From Oscillospiraceae bacterium (GTDB taxonomy: Bacteria > Bacillota > Clostridia > Oscillospirales > Oscillospiraceae): DNA of 64,000 nt. This document shows, piece by piece, positions 26,161 through 34,735 of this stretch. The stretch's first letter is position 1, and each line of letters starts with the position of its first letter. Under the pieces are notes generated by a model that was not told the DNA's origin, searched no databases, and saw nothing but the letters and a program-made list of their open reading frames with translations. Position numbers and translations under genes: made by a program. Where the stretch lies: contig JAFXTU010000050.1 of assembly GCA_017535635.1 (NCBI GenBank), positions 34,821-98,820 on the forward strand, in the 5' to 3' direction.

Positions 26161-29100
26161 TTACCGGAAGTACTTCACCGCTGCCTCAAACATGCGGATA
26201 TCGTAGCTGCCGGGGACGTTGCGGTAGAGGTCCTTCCCAATGCGCTCGCTGTGGCCCATCTTGCCGAAGACCCGCCCGTCCGGGGAGGTGATGCCCTCCA
26301 CGGCCCAGGCGCTGCCGTTGGGGTTGAAGGCGGTGTCCATGCTGGCCCTGCCCTCCAGGTCCACGTACTGGGTGGCGATCTGCCCCTTTTCCGCCAGTTC
26401 GGAAAGCAGCGCCTCCGAGGCCAGGAATCTTCCCTCCCCGTGGGAGATGGGGACGGTGAAGATATCCCCCACATTCGTAAGGCTCAGCCAGGGGGAACGG
26501 TTGGAGGCCACCCGGGTCCGCACCAGCATGGACTGGTGCCGCCCAATGCGGTTGAAGGTGAGGGTGGGGCAAGCTTCATCCGTGTCGATGATCTTCCCGT
26601 AGGGCACCAGCCCCAGCTTCACCAGGGCCTGGAAGCCGTTGCAGATGCCGGCCATGAGGCCGTCCCGCGCCTCCAGCAGCTCCGTCACCAGCGCCTTCAC
26701 CTCCGGGTTCCGGAAGAAGGCGGTGATGAACTTGGCGCTGCCCTCCGGCTCGTCGCCCCCGGAGAAGCCTCCGGGGATCATCACGAGCTGGGCGTTTTTC
26801 AGGGAGGAGGCGAACTTCTCCGCGCTCTCCGCCACGGCCTGGGGCGTCAGGTTGCGGATGACAATGATCTCCGTCTCCGCCCCCGCTTCCAGCAGGGCCC
26901 GCTGGGTGTCGTACTCGCAGTTGGTGCCGGGGAAGACGGGGAGGAGGGCCAGGGGCTTTGCCTTTTTCACCGCCGGGGCGGGGTATCCCGCCGCCGGGAA
27001 GGACAGAGTCTTTGCCTCTGCGGTTTCCTCCGTCCGGGTGGGGTAGACCCCCTCCAGGACGCTTTCGCTCAGCTTCAGCAGCTCGTCGATGGTCTCCTTT
27101 TCCGTCCCCAGGTCGATCACCGGCTCCGGGGTGGTCTCTCCCAGGCGCAGGACGCCGGGAAGGGCGACCTCCTCCGTCAGCTCAGCGATGATCATGCCAT
27201 ATAAATCAGGGTTATAGAATTCTTCTCCCAGCGCCGCCGAGGCCCGGAAGCCGATCCGGTTGCCGAAGCTCATTTTCATGAGCCCCTCGGCCACCCCGTG
27301 TTCCACGGCCCAGGCGGCCCTGACCTTTCCGGCCTGATGAAGCCGGCCAAAGGCGTCCCAGCTCTCCCGAAGGCTTTCGCCGCCCTCCTTGGCGGGCCCG
27401 AAGAGATACACCGGGTGGCCCGGAGCCTTGAATTCGGGAGAGAGCAGCTCCCCGGCCCGGATGTGGGCGATGGCGAAGCTGATGAGGGTGGGGGGCACGT
27501 CCAGATCCAGGAAGGAGCCGGACATGGAGTCCTTGCCGCCGATGGCGGCGGCGGTGAAGTCCATCTGGGCCTTCAGCGCGCCCAGGAGGGCAGAGAAGGG
27601 CTTCCCCCAGCGCTCCGGCTCGCTGCGCAGCTTTTCAAAGAACTCCTGTAAGGTCAGGTAGGCTTTTTTGTAGTCCGCCCCGGCGGCGACCAGCTTGGCA
27701 AGGGAGGTGGTCACCGAGCTGTAGGCTCCCTCAAAGGGGTCCGCGCTCATCTTCTCCGGGTCCAGGGCCCAGGAGAAGACGCTGCCGGTGTCGGTGTGCT
27801 CACCGGGGAGGACCGGCAGCAGGGCCGCCATGACCTGACTGGGGGTCCGCTGGGTGAGCCCGCCGAAGGGCATCAGCATCGTCCCCGCCCCGATGGTGGA
27901 GTCGAAGCGCTCCGTGAGGCCCCGGCGGGAGGCAGTCTCCAGGCTTCCCGCCATCTCCCGGAGGGAGGCAAAGGGGGCCTTTTTATTGCCGCCGGACGCC
28001 TTCACGGCCACAGAGGCGTGCTTAGACGCCCCATTCGTGTCCAGGAAAGCCCGGCTCAGGTCGGCGATGACCTTCCCCTTCCAGCGCATCACCATGCGCT
28101 TTTCCTCCGTGACCACCGCCACCCGGTAGGCTTCCAGGTTCTCCGCCTCTGCGGCGGCGATGAAGGCTCCTTCATTTTCCGGGGCCACCACCACGGCCAT
28201 GCGCTCCTGGCTCTCGGAAATGGCCAGCTCCGTGCCGTCCAGGCCCTCGTACTTCTTCCGCACGGCGTCCAGCTCGATCATAAGCCCGTCGGCCAGCTCG
28301 CCCACGGCCACGCTGACGCCTCCGGCGCCGAAGTCGTTGCAGCGCTTGATGAGCTTCGTCACCTCGCCCTTCCGGAAGAGGCGCTGGATCTTCCGCTCCT
28401 CCGGGGCGTTGCCCTTCTGCACCTCGCTGGCCATGGTGGTGAGGCTCTTCATGTCGTGGCTCTTGCTGGAGCCGGTGGCCCCGCCGATGCCGTCCCGGCC
28501 GGTGCGCCCGCCCAGGAGGATGATCACGTCGCCGGGCTCCGGCCGCTCCCTGACCACGTTCTCCGCCTTCACGGCGGCCACCACGGCCCCGCACTCCAGG
28601 CGCTTGGCGATGTAGCCGGGGTGGTAGACCTCCGCCACATGGCCGGTGGCCAGGCCGATCTGGTTGCCGTAGGAGGAATAGCCCGCAGCGGCAGTCTGCG
28701 CCAGCTTCCGCTGGGGCAGCTTGCCGGGGGTGGTGTCCTTCAGGGAGACCCGGGGGTCCCCGCCGCCGGTGACCCGCATGGCCTGGTGGACGTAAGCCCT
28801 GCCGGAGAGGGGGTCCCGGATGCAGCCGCCGATGCAGGTGGCCGCGCCGCCGAAGGGCTCGATCTCCGTGGGGTGGTTGTGGGTCTCGTTCTTGAACATG
28901 AGGAGCCAGTCCTCCGTCTTCCCGTCCACCTGGGCGGGCACGTGGATGGAGCAGGCGTTGATCTCCTCGCTCTCGTCCAGCTCGGGAAGCAGCCCCCGCT
29001 TTTTCAGGGCTTTCGCGCCGATGGTGGCAATGTCCATGAGGGTCCGGGGCCTGAGGGCGGCCTTCTCCGGGCCGTAGACCTCCTCCCGCAGGACCAGGTA

Positions 29101-29847
29101 CTGCTCATAGGCGGCCTTCACTGCCCCGTTCTGAATGTCGATCTCGTCCAGGATGGCGGAGAAGGTGGTGTGGCGGCAGTGGTCGGACCAGTAGGTGTCC
29201 ACCACCCGGATCTCCGTGATGGTGGGGTCCCGCTTTTCCGTGTCCCGGAAATAAGTCTGGAGGAATTTCAGGTCCTCCAGGTCCATGGCGAGGCCCAGGG
29301 TCCCCAGCAGCTTTTCCAGGCCCGCCTCATCCAGAGAAATGAAGCCCAGGACGGTCTCCACCGTCTCCGGCTGGGGGTATTCCATAGCCAGGGTCTCCGG
29401 CTTCTCCAGGCCGGCCTCCCGGCTCTCCACCGGGTTGATGACGTAATTCTTGATCTTCTCTACCTCCTCCGGGCTCACGGTCCCGTAGAGGGCGTAGACC
29501 CGGGCGGTGCGGACGGTGGGGCGCTCCTTCCGGCTCAGGAGCTGGATGCACTGGGCAGCGGAGTCGGCCCGCTGGTCGAACTGCCCCGGCAGAGGCTCCA
29601 CGGCAAAGACCGCCGCCGCGCCGGGGAACTCCGCCGTTTCGGAAACGGTATCCAGCTGGGGCTCGGAGAACACCGTGGTCCTGGCGTAGTCGAAAAGGCT
29701 CTCCTCCAGCCCCTCCGCGTCGTAGCGGTAGAGGATGCGCAGGTCCGTGAGGCCCCGGATGTCCAGGAAGCCCCGGCAGTCGCTGAGCAGGGAGGCGACC
29801 TCCGGGTTCAGCCCCGGCTTTTTTTCGGAAAAAACGCGGTAGACCAT
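26161..29847 (-). CDS. purL: Phosphoribosylformylglycinamidine synthase (single chain)
   Basis: A 1228-residue single-chain FGAM synthase, converting FGAR, glutamine and ATP to FGAM. The synthase part has SDHCRHTTF and KNETHNHPTEIEPFGGAATC near residues 230-340, and later KDSMSGSF. The C-terminal glutaminase runs from LLPVFPGTNCEYD, with nucleophile Cys in GICNGFQA and the triad His in SHGEGRF. The length is like the long clostridial form in which the PurS/Q functions are fused. It is the last gene of the purine operon; its stop abuts the vapB remnant. Confidence 0.97.
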   Translation of the reverse strand: MVYRVFSEKKPGLNPEVASLLSDCRGFLDIRGLTDLRILYRYDAEGLEESLFDYARTTVFSEPQLDTVSETAEFPGAAAVFAVEPLPGQFDQRADSAAQCIQLLSRKERPTVRTARVYALYGTVSPEEVEKIKNYVINPVESREAGLEKPETLAMEYPQPETVETVLGFISLDEAGLEKLLGTLGLAMDLEDLKFLQTYFRDTEKRDPTITEIRVVDTYWSDHCRHTTFSAILDEIDIQNGAVKAAYEQYLVLREEVYGPEKAALRPRTLMDIATIGAKALKKRGLLPELDESEEINACSIHVPAQVDGKTEDWLLMFKNETHNHPTEIEPFGGAATCIGGCIRDPLSGRAYVHQAMRVTGGGDPRVSLKDTTPGKLPQRKLAQTAAAGYSSYGNQIGLATGHVAEVYHPGYIAKRLECGAVVAAVKAENVVRERPEPGDVIILLGGRTGRDGIGGATGSSKSHDMKSLTTMASEVQKGNAPEERKIQRLFRKGEVTKLIKRCNDFGAGGVSVAVGELADGLMIELDAVRKKYEGLDGTELAISESQERMAVVVAPENEGAFIAAAEAENLEAYRVAVVTEEKRMVMRWKGKVIADLSRAFLDTNGASKHASVAVKASGGNKKAPFASLREMAGSLETASRRGLTERFDSTIGAGTMLMPFGGLTQRTPSQVMAALLPVLPGEHTDTGSVFSWALDPEKMSADPFEGAYSSVTTSLAKLVAAGADYKKAYLTLQEFFEKLRSEPERWGKPFSALLGALKAQMDFTAAAIGGKDSMSGSFLDLDVPPTLISFAIAHIRAGELLSPEFKAPGHPVYLFGPAKEGGESLRESWDAFGRLHQAGKVRAAWAVEHGVAEGLMKMSFGNRIGFRASAALGEEFYNPDLYGMIIAELTEEVALPGVLRLGETTPEPVIDLGTEKETIDELLKLSESVLEGVYPTRTEETAEAKTLSFPAAGYPAPAVKKAKPLALLPVFPGTNCEYDTQRALLEAGAETEIIVIRNLTPQAVAESAEKFASSLKNAQLVMIPGGFSGGDEPEGSAKFITAFFRNPEVKALVTELLEARDGLMAGICNGFQALVKLGLVPYGKIIDTDEACPTLTFNRIGRHQSMLVRTRVASNRSPWLSLTNVGDIFTVPISHGEGRFLASEALLSELAEKGQIATQYVDLEGRASMDTAFNPNGSAWAVEGITSPDGRVFGKMGHSERIGKDLYRNVPGSYDIRMFEAAVKYFR

Positions 29848-29851
29848 CGTT

Positions 29852-31120
29852 TCAGCCCTCCAGGGCCAGCATGGCCCGCGCCCCGATGTCGTGGCGCCAG
29901 TAGGCGTTATCGAAGGAAACCTGCCCGACCAGCTTATAAGCCCCGTCGATGGCCTCCTTCAGGGTGGGGGCCACGGCGGTGCAGCCCAGGACCCGGCCGC
30001 CGCTCGTTAAGAGCTGCCCGTCCGCGAGCTTTGCCCCGGCCACGTAGACCTGCTCCCGGATCTCCGCAGGGATGCTGAGGGGGAAGCCCTTCTCGTAGGA
30101 GACGGGGTAGCCCCTGGAGGCCATGATGATGCAGCAGGCAGCCCCCTGGGAGAACTTCACCTCCGTCTGGGCCAGGGTCCCCTCGGTGGTGGCCTTCATG
30201 ACGGTGAGAAGATCGCTTTCCAGCAGGGGGAGCACCACCTGGGTCTCCGGGTCCCCGAAGCGGCAGTTGTACTCGATGACCTTGGGCCCGTCCTTCGTCA
30301 GCATGAGGCCGAAGTAGAGGCAGCCCTGGAAGGTCCGCCCCTCGGCGTTCATGGCCTGCATGGTGGGGAGGAAGATGGTCTCCATACAGACCTGGGCGAT
30401 CTCCTCGGTGTAGTAGGGGTTGGGGGCCACGGTGCCCATGCCGCCGGTGTTGAGGCCGGTGTCGTTGTCTCCCGCCCTCTTGTGGTCCATGGAGGAGACC
30501 ATGGGGACGAGGGTCTTCCCGTCGGTAAAGCTGAGGACACTGACCTCCGGCCCCTCCAGGTATTCCTCGATGACGATCTGCTCCCCGCTCTTGCCGAACT
30601 TCTTGTCCCGCATCATCTCCACCACGGCGGCCTTGGCTTCCTCCCTGGTCAGGGCAATGATGACGCCCTTCCCCAGGGCGAGACCGTCGGCCTTCACTAC
30701 CGTGGGGATGGGAGCGTCCTCCAGATACCGCAGGGCGGCGTCCATGTCGTCGAAGGTCTCATACTTCGCCGTGGGGATGCCGTACTTCTTCATCAGGTTC
30801 TTGGAAAAGACCTTGCTCCCCTCGATGATGGCGGCGTTGGCTCTCGGCCCGAAGCAGGGGATGCCGATGGCCTCCAGGGCGTCCACGCAGCCCAGCACCA
30901 GGGGGTCGTCCGGGGCCACCACGGCGTAGTCTACATCGTGGCTTTTGGCAAACTCCACGATGCCCTCAATGTCCTTGGCGTCGATGGGGACGCAGGTCGC
31001 GTCCTGGGCCATGCCCCCGTTGCCGGGCAGGGCCCAGATGGTTTCCACGCTCTTGTTTTCCCGCAGCTTGCGGATGATCGTATGCTCGCGGCCGCCGCCG
31101 CCGATGACCATCAGATTCAT
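29852..31120 (-). CDS. purD: Phosphoribosylamine-glycine ligase (GAR synthetase)
   Basis: A 422-residue ATP-grasp ligase joining phosphoribosylamine to glycine. The N-terminal MNLMVIGGGGREHTI matches the PurD dinucleotide-like loop; KADGLALGKGV is the ATP-grasp lysine loop, and NCRFGDPETQ is the metal/ATP site near residue 285. It lies 4 bases upstream of purL and 16 bases downstream of the AICAR transformylase gene, within the same operon. Confidence 0.97.
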   Translation of the reverse strand: MNLMVIGGGGREHTIIRKLRENKSVETIWALPGNGGMAQDATCVPIDAKDIEGIVEFAKSHDVDYAVVAPDDPLVLGCVDALEAIGIPCFGPRANAAIIEGSKVFSKNLMKKYGIPTAKYETFDDMDAALRYLEDAPIPTVVKADGLALGKGVIIALTREEAKAAVVEMMRDKKFGKSGEQIVIEEYLEGPEVSVLSFTDGKTLVPMVSSMDHKRAGDNDTGLNTGGMGTVAPNPYYTEEIAQVCMETIFLPTMQAMNAEGRTFQGCLYFGLMLTKDGPKVIEYNCRFGDPETQVVLPLLESDLLTVMKATTEGTLAQTEVKFSQGAACCIIMASRGYPVSYEKGFPLSIPAEIREQVYVAGAKLADGQLLTSGGRVLGCTAVAPTLKEAIDGAYKLVGQVSFDNAYWRHDIGARAMLALEG

Positions 31121-31136
31121 TCTGTGTTCCTCTTTT

Positions 31137-32315
31137 TCAGTGATGGAAGAGCCGGAGGCCCGTAAAGGCCATGACCATCCCGTACTTGTCTGCCTTGGCG
31201 ATCACGTCGTCGTCCCGGACGCTGCCCCCCGGCTCGGCGATGTACTGCACGCCGGACTTCCTGGCCCGCTCCACGTTGTCCCCGAAGGGGAAGAAGGCGT
31301 CGCTGCCGCAGGTCACGCCGCTCTGGGTGGCGATCCAGGCCTTTTTCTCCTCTTTGGTAAGAGGCTCGGGCTTCACGGCGAAGGTCTGCTGCCAGACTCC
31401 CTCGGCCAGCACGTCCTCGTACTCGTCGGAGAGGAAGACGTCGATGGCGTTGTCCCGGTCGGGCCGGCGGATATGCTCCACGAACTCCAGCCCCAGGACC
31501 CGGGGATGCCGCCGCAGGAGCCAGTTGTCCGCCTTCTGCCCCGCCAGGCGGGTGCAGTGGATGCGGCTCTGCTGCCCGGCGCCCACGCCGATGGCCTGCC
31601 CGTCCTTCACGTAGCAGACGGAGTTGGACTGGGTGTATTTCAGGGTGATGAGGGCCACGATCAGGTCCGTGAGGGCCTCGGGAGGCAGCGCCTTGTTCTT
31701 CGTCACGATGTTCTGGAAGAGCTCCGGCCCGATCTTTGACACGTTGTGCCCCTGCTCGAAGGTGACGCCGAAAACGTCCTTCGTCTCCTGGGGACCGGGG
31801 ACGTACTCCGGGTCGATCTGAACGATGTTGTAGCCGCCCTTCTTTTTGGGCTTGAGGATCGCCAGGGCCTCCTCCGTATAGCCGGGGGCGATGACCCCGT
31901 CGGACACCTCGTTTTTCAGGTAGCGGGCGGTAGCGGCGTCGCAAACGTCGCTGAGGGCCGCCCAGTCCCCGTAGGAGCTGAGCCGGTCCGCCCCCCGGGC
32001 CCGGATGTAGGCGCAGGCGATGGGGCTCAGTTCGGCATTTTTATCCACGAAGTAGACCTGCCGGTCCACCTCGCTGAGAGGCTTGCCTACGCTGGCCCCC
32101 GCCGGGGAGACGTGCTTGAAGGAGGCGGCGGAGGGGAGGCCGGTGGCCTCCTTCAGCTCCTTCACCAGCTGCCAGGAATTCAGGGCGTCCAGAAAGTTGA
32201 TGTAGCCGGGACGGCCGTTCAGGACCTTCACGGGAAGCTCAGACCCGTCCCGCATGAAGATCTTCGCGGGCTTCTGGCTGGGATTGCAGCCGTATTTCAA
32301 TTCCAGTTCATTCAT
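31137..32315 (-). CDS. purH: Stand-alone AICAR transformylase (PurH C-terminal type)
   Basis: A 392-residue enzyme transferring a formyl group from 10-formyl-THF to AICAR (ZMP). It corresponds only to the AICARFT half of PurH: KYGCNPSQ at the start, catalytic Lys-His in FKHVSPAGAS, and QSNSVCYVKDGQAIGVGAGQ. The IMP cyclohydrolase half is absent and is supplied by the neighbouring PurO-type gene. The ATG at 32315 follows aaggtagtattgatc; a TTG two codons earlier is less likely. A palindromic repeat lies in the 69-base gap upstream. Confidence 0.93.
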   Translation of the reverse strand: MNELELKYGCNPSQKPAKIFMRDGSELPVKVLNGRPGYINFLDALNSWQLVKELKEATGLPSAASFKHVSPAGASVGKPLSEVDRQVYFVDKNAELSPIACAYIRARGADRLSSYGDWAALSDVCDAATARYLKNEVSDGVIAPGYTEEALAILKPKKKGGYNIVQIDPEYVPGPQETKDVFGVTFEQGHNVSKIGPELFQNIVTKNKALPPEALTDLIVALITLKYTQSNSVCYVKDGQAIGVGAGQQSRIHCTRLAGQKADNWLLRRHPRVLGLEFVEHIRRPDRDNAIDVFLSDEYEDVLAEGVWQQTFAVKPEPLTKEEKKAWIATQSGVTCGSDAFFPFGDNVERARKSGVQYIAEPGGSVRDDDVIAKADKYGMVMAFTGLRLFHH

Positions 32316-32329
32316 GATCAATACTACCT

Positions 32330-32390
32330 TTCTGCCTCCCTCTTTGAGGGAGGTGGCTCCGGCTTCAGCCGGAGACGGAGGGAGTCAGTC
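32330..32390 (-). repeat. Dispersed palindromic repeat inside the purine operon
   Basis: Read on the minus strand it starts GACTCCCTCCGTCTC, then a CCGGCT-TC-AGCCGG hairpin, then GAGCCACCTCCCTCA and GAGGGAGGCAG. This matches, with only a few differences, the unit at about 3295-3352. It lies between purO and purH', and its outer end overlaps the purO stop codon. Confidence 0.85.
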
Positions 32391-33017
32391 TCCCAGATTC
32401 TTGTTGAAGAGGCGGACCTGGCCGCCCACATTGGTGTAGAGCGAGACCTTGTTGTCTCTGTTCAGTGCCTTCCAGACCTCCTCCGGCTCCGGCATGGTGA
32501 CCTCGATGGGTTCCCCGGAGAAGGAGGGGAGGGGGGACCCGTCCCCCTGGTAGGTGCTGAGGAAGACGCCTTTCCCTTCCTCACAGCCCTCATAGCAGAA
32601 GAACTCCCGGAGGCAGCCGCCCGCCCGGTGCTTGAGGATGCTCAGCTCAAAAGAGCCGTCCCCGTAGAGGATGGCGGAGATGCGGGGGGTGAAGTTGGGC
32701 CCGTCCGGCTCGTACTCCCGGGTCATCAGGGCCTTGCGGAAGTCCCCCATGTCCCGAATGGTGTCCGTCTGGTCCCCGTTGGTGACGATGAGACTGTCTC
32801 CCATCTTCCGCACGGGATGGTAGATGATGAGGCTGGGGTCCTTCACCTTGGCCGGGTCGTGGGCCTCGGTGCGGATGCCGTCCTCCGTGAGGGTGAAAAC
32901 GCGGTTGCGGCTGTTTTCGCTCCGGCCCATGATGAAGTAATAGACCCGGTCCTTGCCCACCGCGATGCCCCGGCCGGGGTAGGGATTGTTGCGAAGCATA
33001 TTGAGAAGGTCGATCAT
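32385..33017 (-). CDS. purO: IMP cyclohydrolase, PurO type
   Basis: A 210-residue protein closing the ring of FAICAR to IMP, the last step of the pathway. It starts MIDLLNMLRNNPYPGRGIAV and has RNRVFTL, YHPVRK and TNGDQTD, characteristic of the IMP_cyclohyd (PurO) family first described in archaea and also common in Clostridia. It replaces the MGS-type cyclohydrolase half of ordinary PurH. The start lies 2 bases after the purN stop. Its last codon and stop lie at the edge of the palindromic repeat. Confidence 0.92.
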   Translation of the reverse strand: MIDLLNMLRNNPYPGRGIAVGKDRVYYFIMGRSENSRNRVFTLTEDGIRTEAHDPAKVKDPSLIIYHPVRKMGDSLIVTNGDQTDTIRDMGDFRKALMTREYEPDGPNFTPRISAILYGDGSFELSILKHRAGGCLREFFCYEGCEEGKGVFLSTYQGDGSPLPSFSGEPIEVTMPEPEEVWKALNRDNKVSLYTNVGGQVRLFNKNLGD

Positions 33018-33019
33018 AG

Positions 33020-33643
33020 TTATCCGCCTTTCCTCTGGTCGTTTTCGGTCAGCCGTTTGCAGACCAGCTCCGCTGCTTTCGGCAGCAGGACCCATTCCGC
33101 CTGGCGCATGACCCTGAGCTGCAGGCTCTCCGCCGTGTCCTCCGGCAGGATGTCCACAGCCTTCTGCAGCAGGATCTCCCCGCCGTCGGGGATCTCGTTC
33201 ACATAGTGCACCGTGGCCCCGGTGACCTTCACCCCGTATTTCAAGGCCTCCTCGTGGACCTTCAGGCCGTAGTAGCCCTTGCCGCAGAAGGAGGGAATGA
33301 GGGAGGGGTGGATGTTGATGATGCGCTTGGGGTACTTCGCGGCGAAGTCGCCGCTGAGGATGCTGAGGAAGCCCGCCAGGATGATGAGGCCGATGCCTCT
33401 GGCTTCCAGTTCCTCCCGGAGGCGCGCTTCAAAGCCCGCCTGGCCGCCGCAGGCCTTTTTTGTCAGGGTGAGGGCCTCCACCCCCGCCTTTTTCGCCCGC
33501 TCCAGGGCGTAAGCTCCCGATACGTTGGAAATGACCAGGACGATCTCCCCGCTGGGGATCTCCCCCCGGCCTTCCGCGTCCAGAAGGGCCTGGAGGTTGG
33601 TGCCGCCGCCGGAGACCAGCACCGCGATCTTCACTTTCTCCAT
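33020..33643 (-). CDS. purN: Phosphoribosylglycinamide formyltransferase
   Basis: A 207-residue GAR transformylase using 10-formyl-THF. KIAVLVSGGGTNLQALLDA is the N-terminal phosphate loop; the catalytic Asn/His/Asp set appears in INIHPSLIPSF and ATVHYVNEIPDGGEI. It lies between purM and purO with very short gaps. Because both it and the AICAR transformylase need 10-formyl-THF, control by a ZTP riboswitch upstream is logical. Confidence 0.97.
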   Translation of the reverse strand: MEKVKIAVLVSGGGTNLQALLDAEGRGEIPSGEIVLVISNVSGAYALERAKKAGVEALTLTKKACGGQAGFEARLREELEARGIGLIILAGFLSILSGDFAAKYPKRIINIHPSLIPSFCGKGYYGLKVHEEALKYGVKVTGATVHYVNEIPDGGEILLQKAVDILPEDTAESLQLRVMRQAEWVLLPKAAELVCKRLTENDQRKGG

Positions 33644-33655
33644 GGGCTGCCCTCC

Positions 33656-34690
33656 TTATACAATGGTGATCTTCTCTTTGCTCTCCACGATCTCGCCGAT
33701 GATGTAGGCGTCGATATTATGCTCCCGGAAAACCTCCATGGCGGCGGCTGCGGAGGGGCGGGAGACGATGAGGCTCATGCCCACGCCCATATTGAAGGTG
33801 TTGAACATATCCCGCTCCGGGATCTCCCCCTTCTCCTGGAGGAGACGGAAGAGCGCCGGGGTGCGGACGGAGGACTTCTCGATCCTGGCTCCCAGCCCGT
33901 CGGGCAGGGAGCGGGGGATGTTCTCGTAGAAGCCGCCGCCGGTGATGTGGCTGATGCCCCGGACCTGGGAAGCGCCGATGGCGTCCAGTACCGGCTTCAC
34001 GTAGATCTCCGTGGGCTTCAGCAGGGCTTCCCCCAGGCTGACCCCCAGCTCCGGCACCACCTTCCCCAGGTCGGCATGCTCCACGTCGAAGACCTTCCGC
34101 ACCAGGGAAAAGCCGTTACTGTGCAGGCCGGAGGAGGGGAGGGCCAGGACCACGTCCCCCGCCTGGATCCGGGAGGCGTCCAGGATGTTCTTCCTGTCCA
34201 CGATGCCCACGCTGAAGCCCGCCAGGTCGTAGTCCTCCGGGGCCATGGTGCCGGGGTGCTCCGCCGTTTCGCCCCCGATGAGGGCGCAGCCGGAGCGCAC
34301 GCAGCCCTCCGCCACGCCGGAGACCAGGGAGGCCACCTTTTCCGGGACGTTCTTCCCGATGGCGATGTAGTCCAGGAAGAAGAGGGGCCTTGCCCCGCAG
34401 CAGATGATGTCGTTGACGCACATGGCCACGCAGTCGATGCCCACGGTGTCGTGCTTGTCCATGAGCTGGGCGATGCGCTGCTTGGTGCCCACCCCATCGG
34501 TGCCGGAGACCAGCACCGGCTCTTCCATGCCCGTGAGATCCGGGCGGAAGAGGCCGCCGAAGCCCCCCAGATCGGAGACGACGCCGGGGATAAAGGTCCT
34601 TGCCACGTCCTTTTTCATGAGCTGTACGCCCTTGTAGCCGGCCTCGATGTCCACGCCGGCGGCGGCGTAAGAAGCGGAATGAGAGTCCAT
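33656..34690 (-). CDS. purM: Phosphoribosylformylglycinamidine cyclo-ligase (AIR synthetase)
   Basis: A 344-residue ATP-dependent cyclo-ligase of the PurM/ThiL fold. The N-terminal DSHSASYAAAGVDIEAGY, GTDGVGTKQRIAQ and LIGGETAEHPGTM are diagnostic, and SHITGGGFYENIPRSLP lies in the C-terminal half. I chose the ATG at 34690, with ggagagtgtgaag before it; a TTG at 34705 in frame is less likely. A short AT-rich tandem repeat separates it from purF. Confidence 0.96.
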   Translation of the reverse strand: MDSHSASYAAAGVDIEAGYKGVQLMKKDVARTFIPGVVSDLGGFGGLFRPDLTGMEEPVLVSGTDGVGTKQRIAQLMDKHDTVGIDCVAMCVNDIICCGARPLFFLDYIAIGKNVPEKVASLVSGVAEGCVRSGCALIGGETAEHPGTMAPEDYDLAGFSVGIVDRKNILDASRIQAGDVVLALPSSGLHSNGFSLVRKVFDVEHADLGKVVPELGVSLGEALLKPTEIYVKPVLDAIGASQVRGISHITGGGFYENIPRSLPDGLGARIEKSSVRTPALFRLLQEKGEIPERDMFNTFNMGVGMSLIVSRPSAAAAMEVFREHNIDAYIIGEIVESKEKITIV

Positions 34691-34707
34691 CTTCACACTC
34701 TCCAATC

Positions 34708-34735
34708 TTAACTATTAACTATTAACTATTCACTA
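34708..34735 (-). repeat. Short tandem TTAACTA repeat between purM and purF
   Basis: Three exact 7-base copies of TTAACTA and a fourth with one change (TTCACTA), in an otherwise GC-rich operon. No function is evident. Confidence 0.85.
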
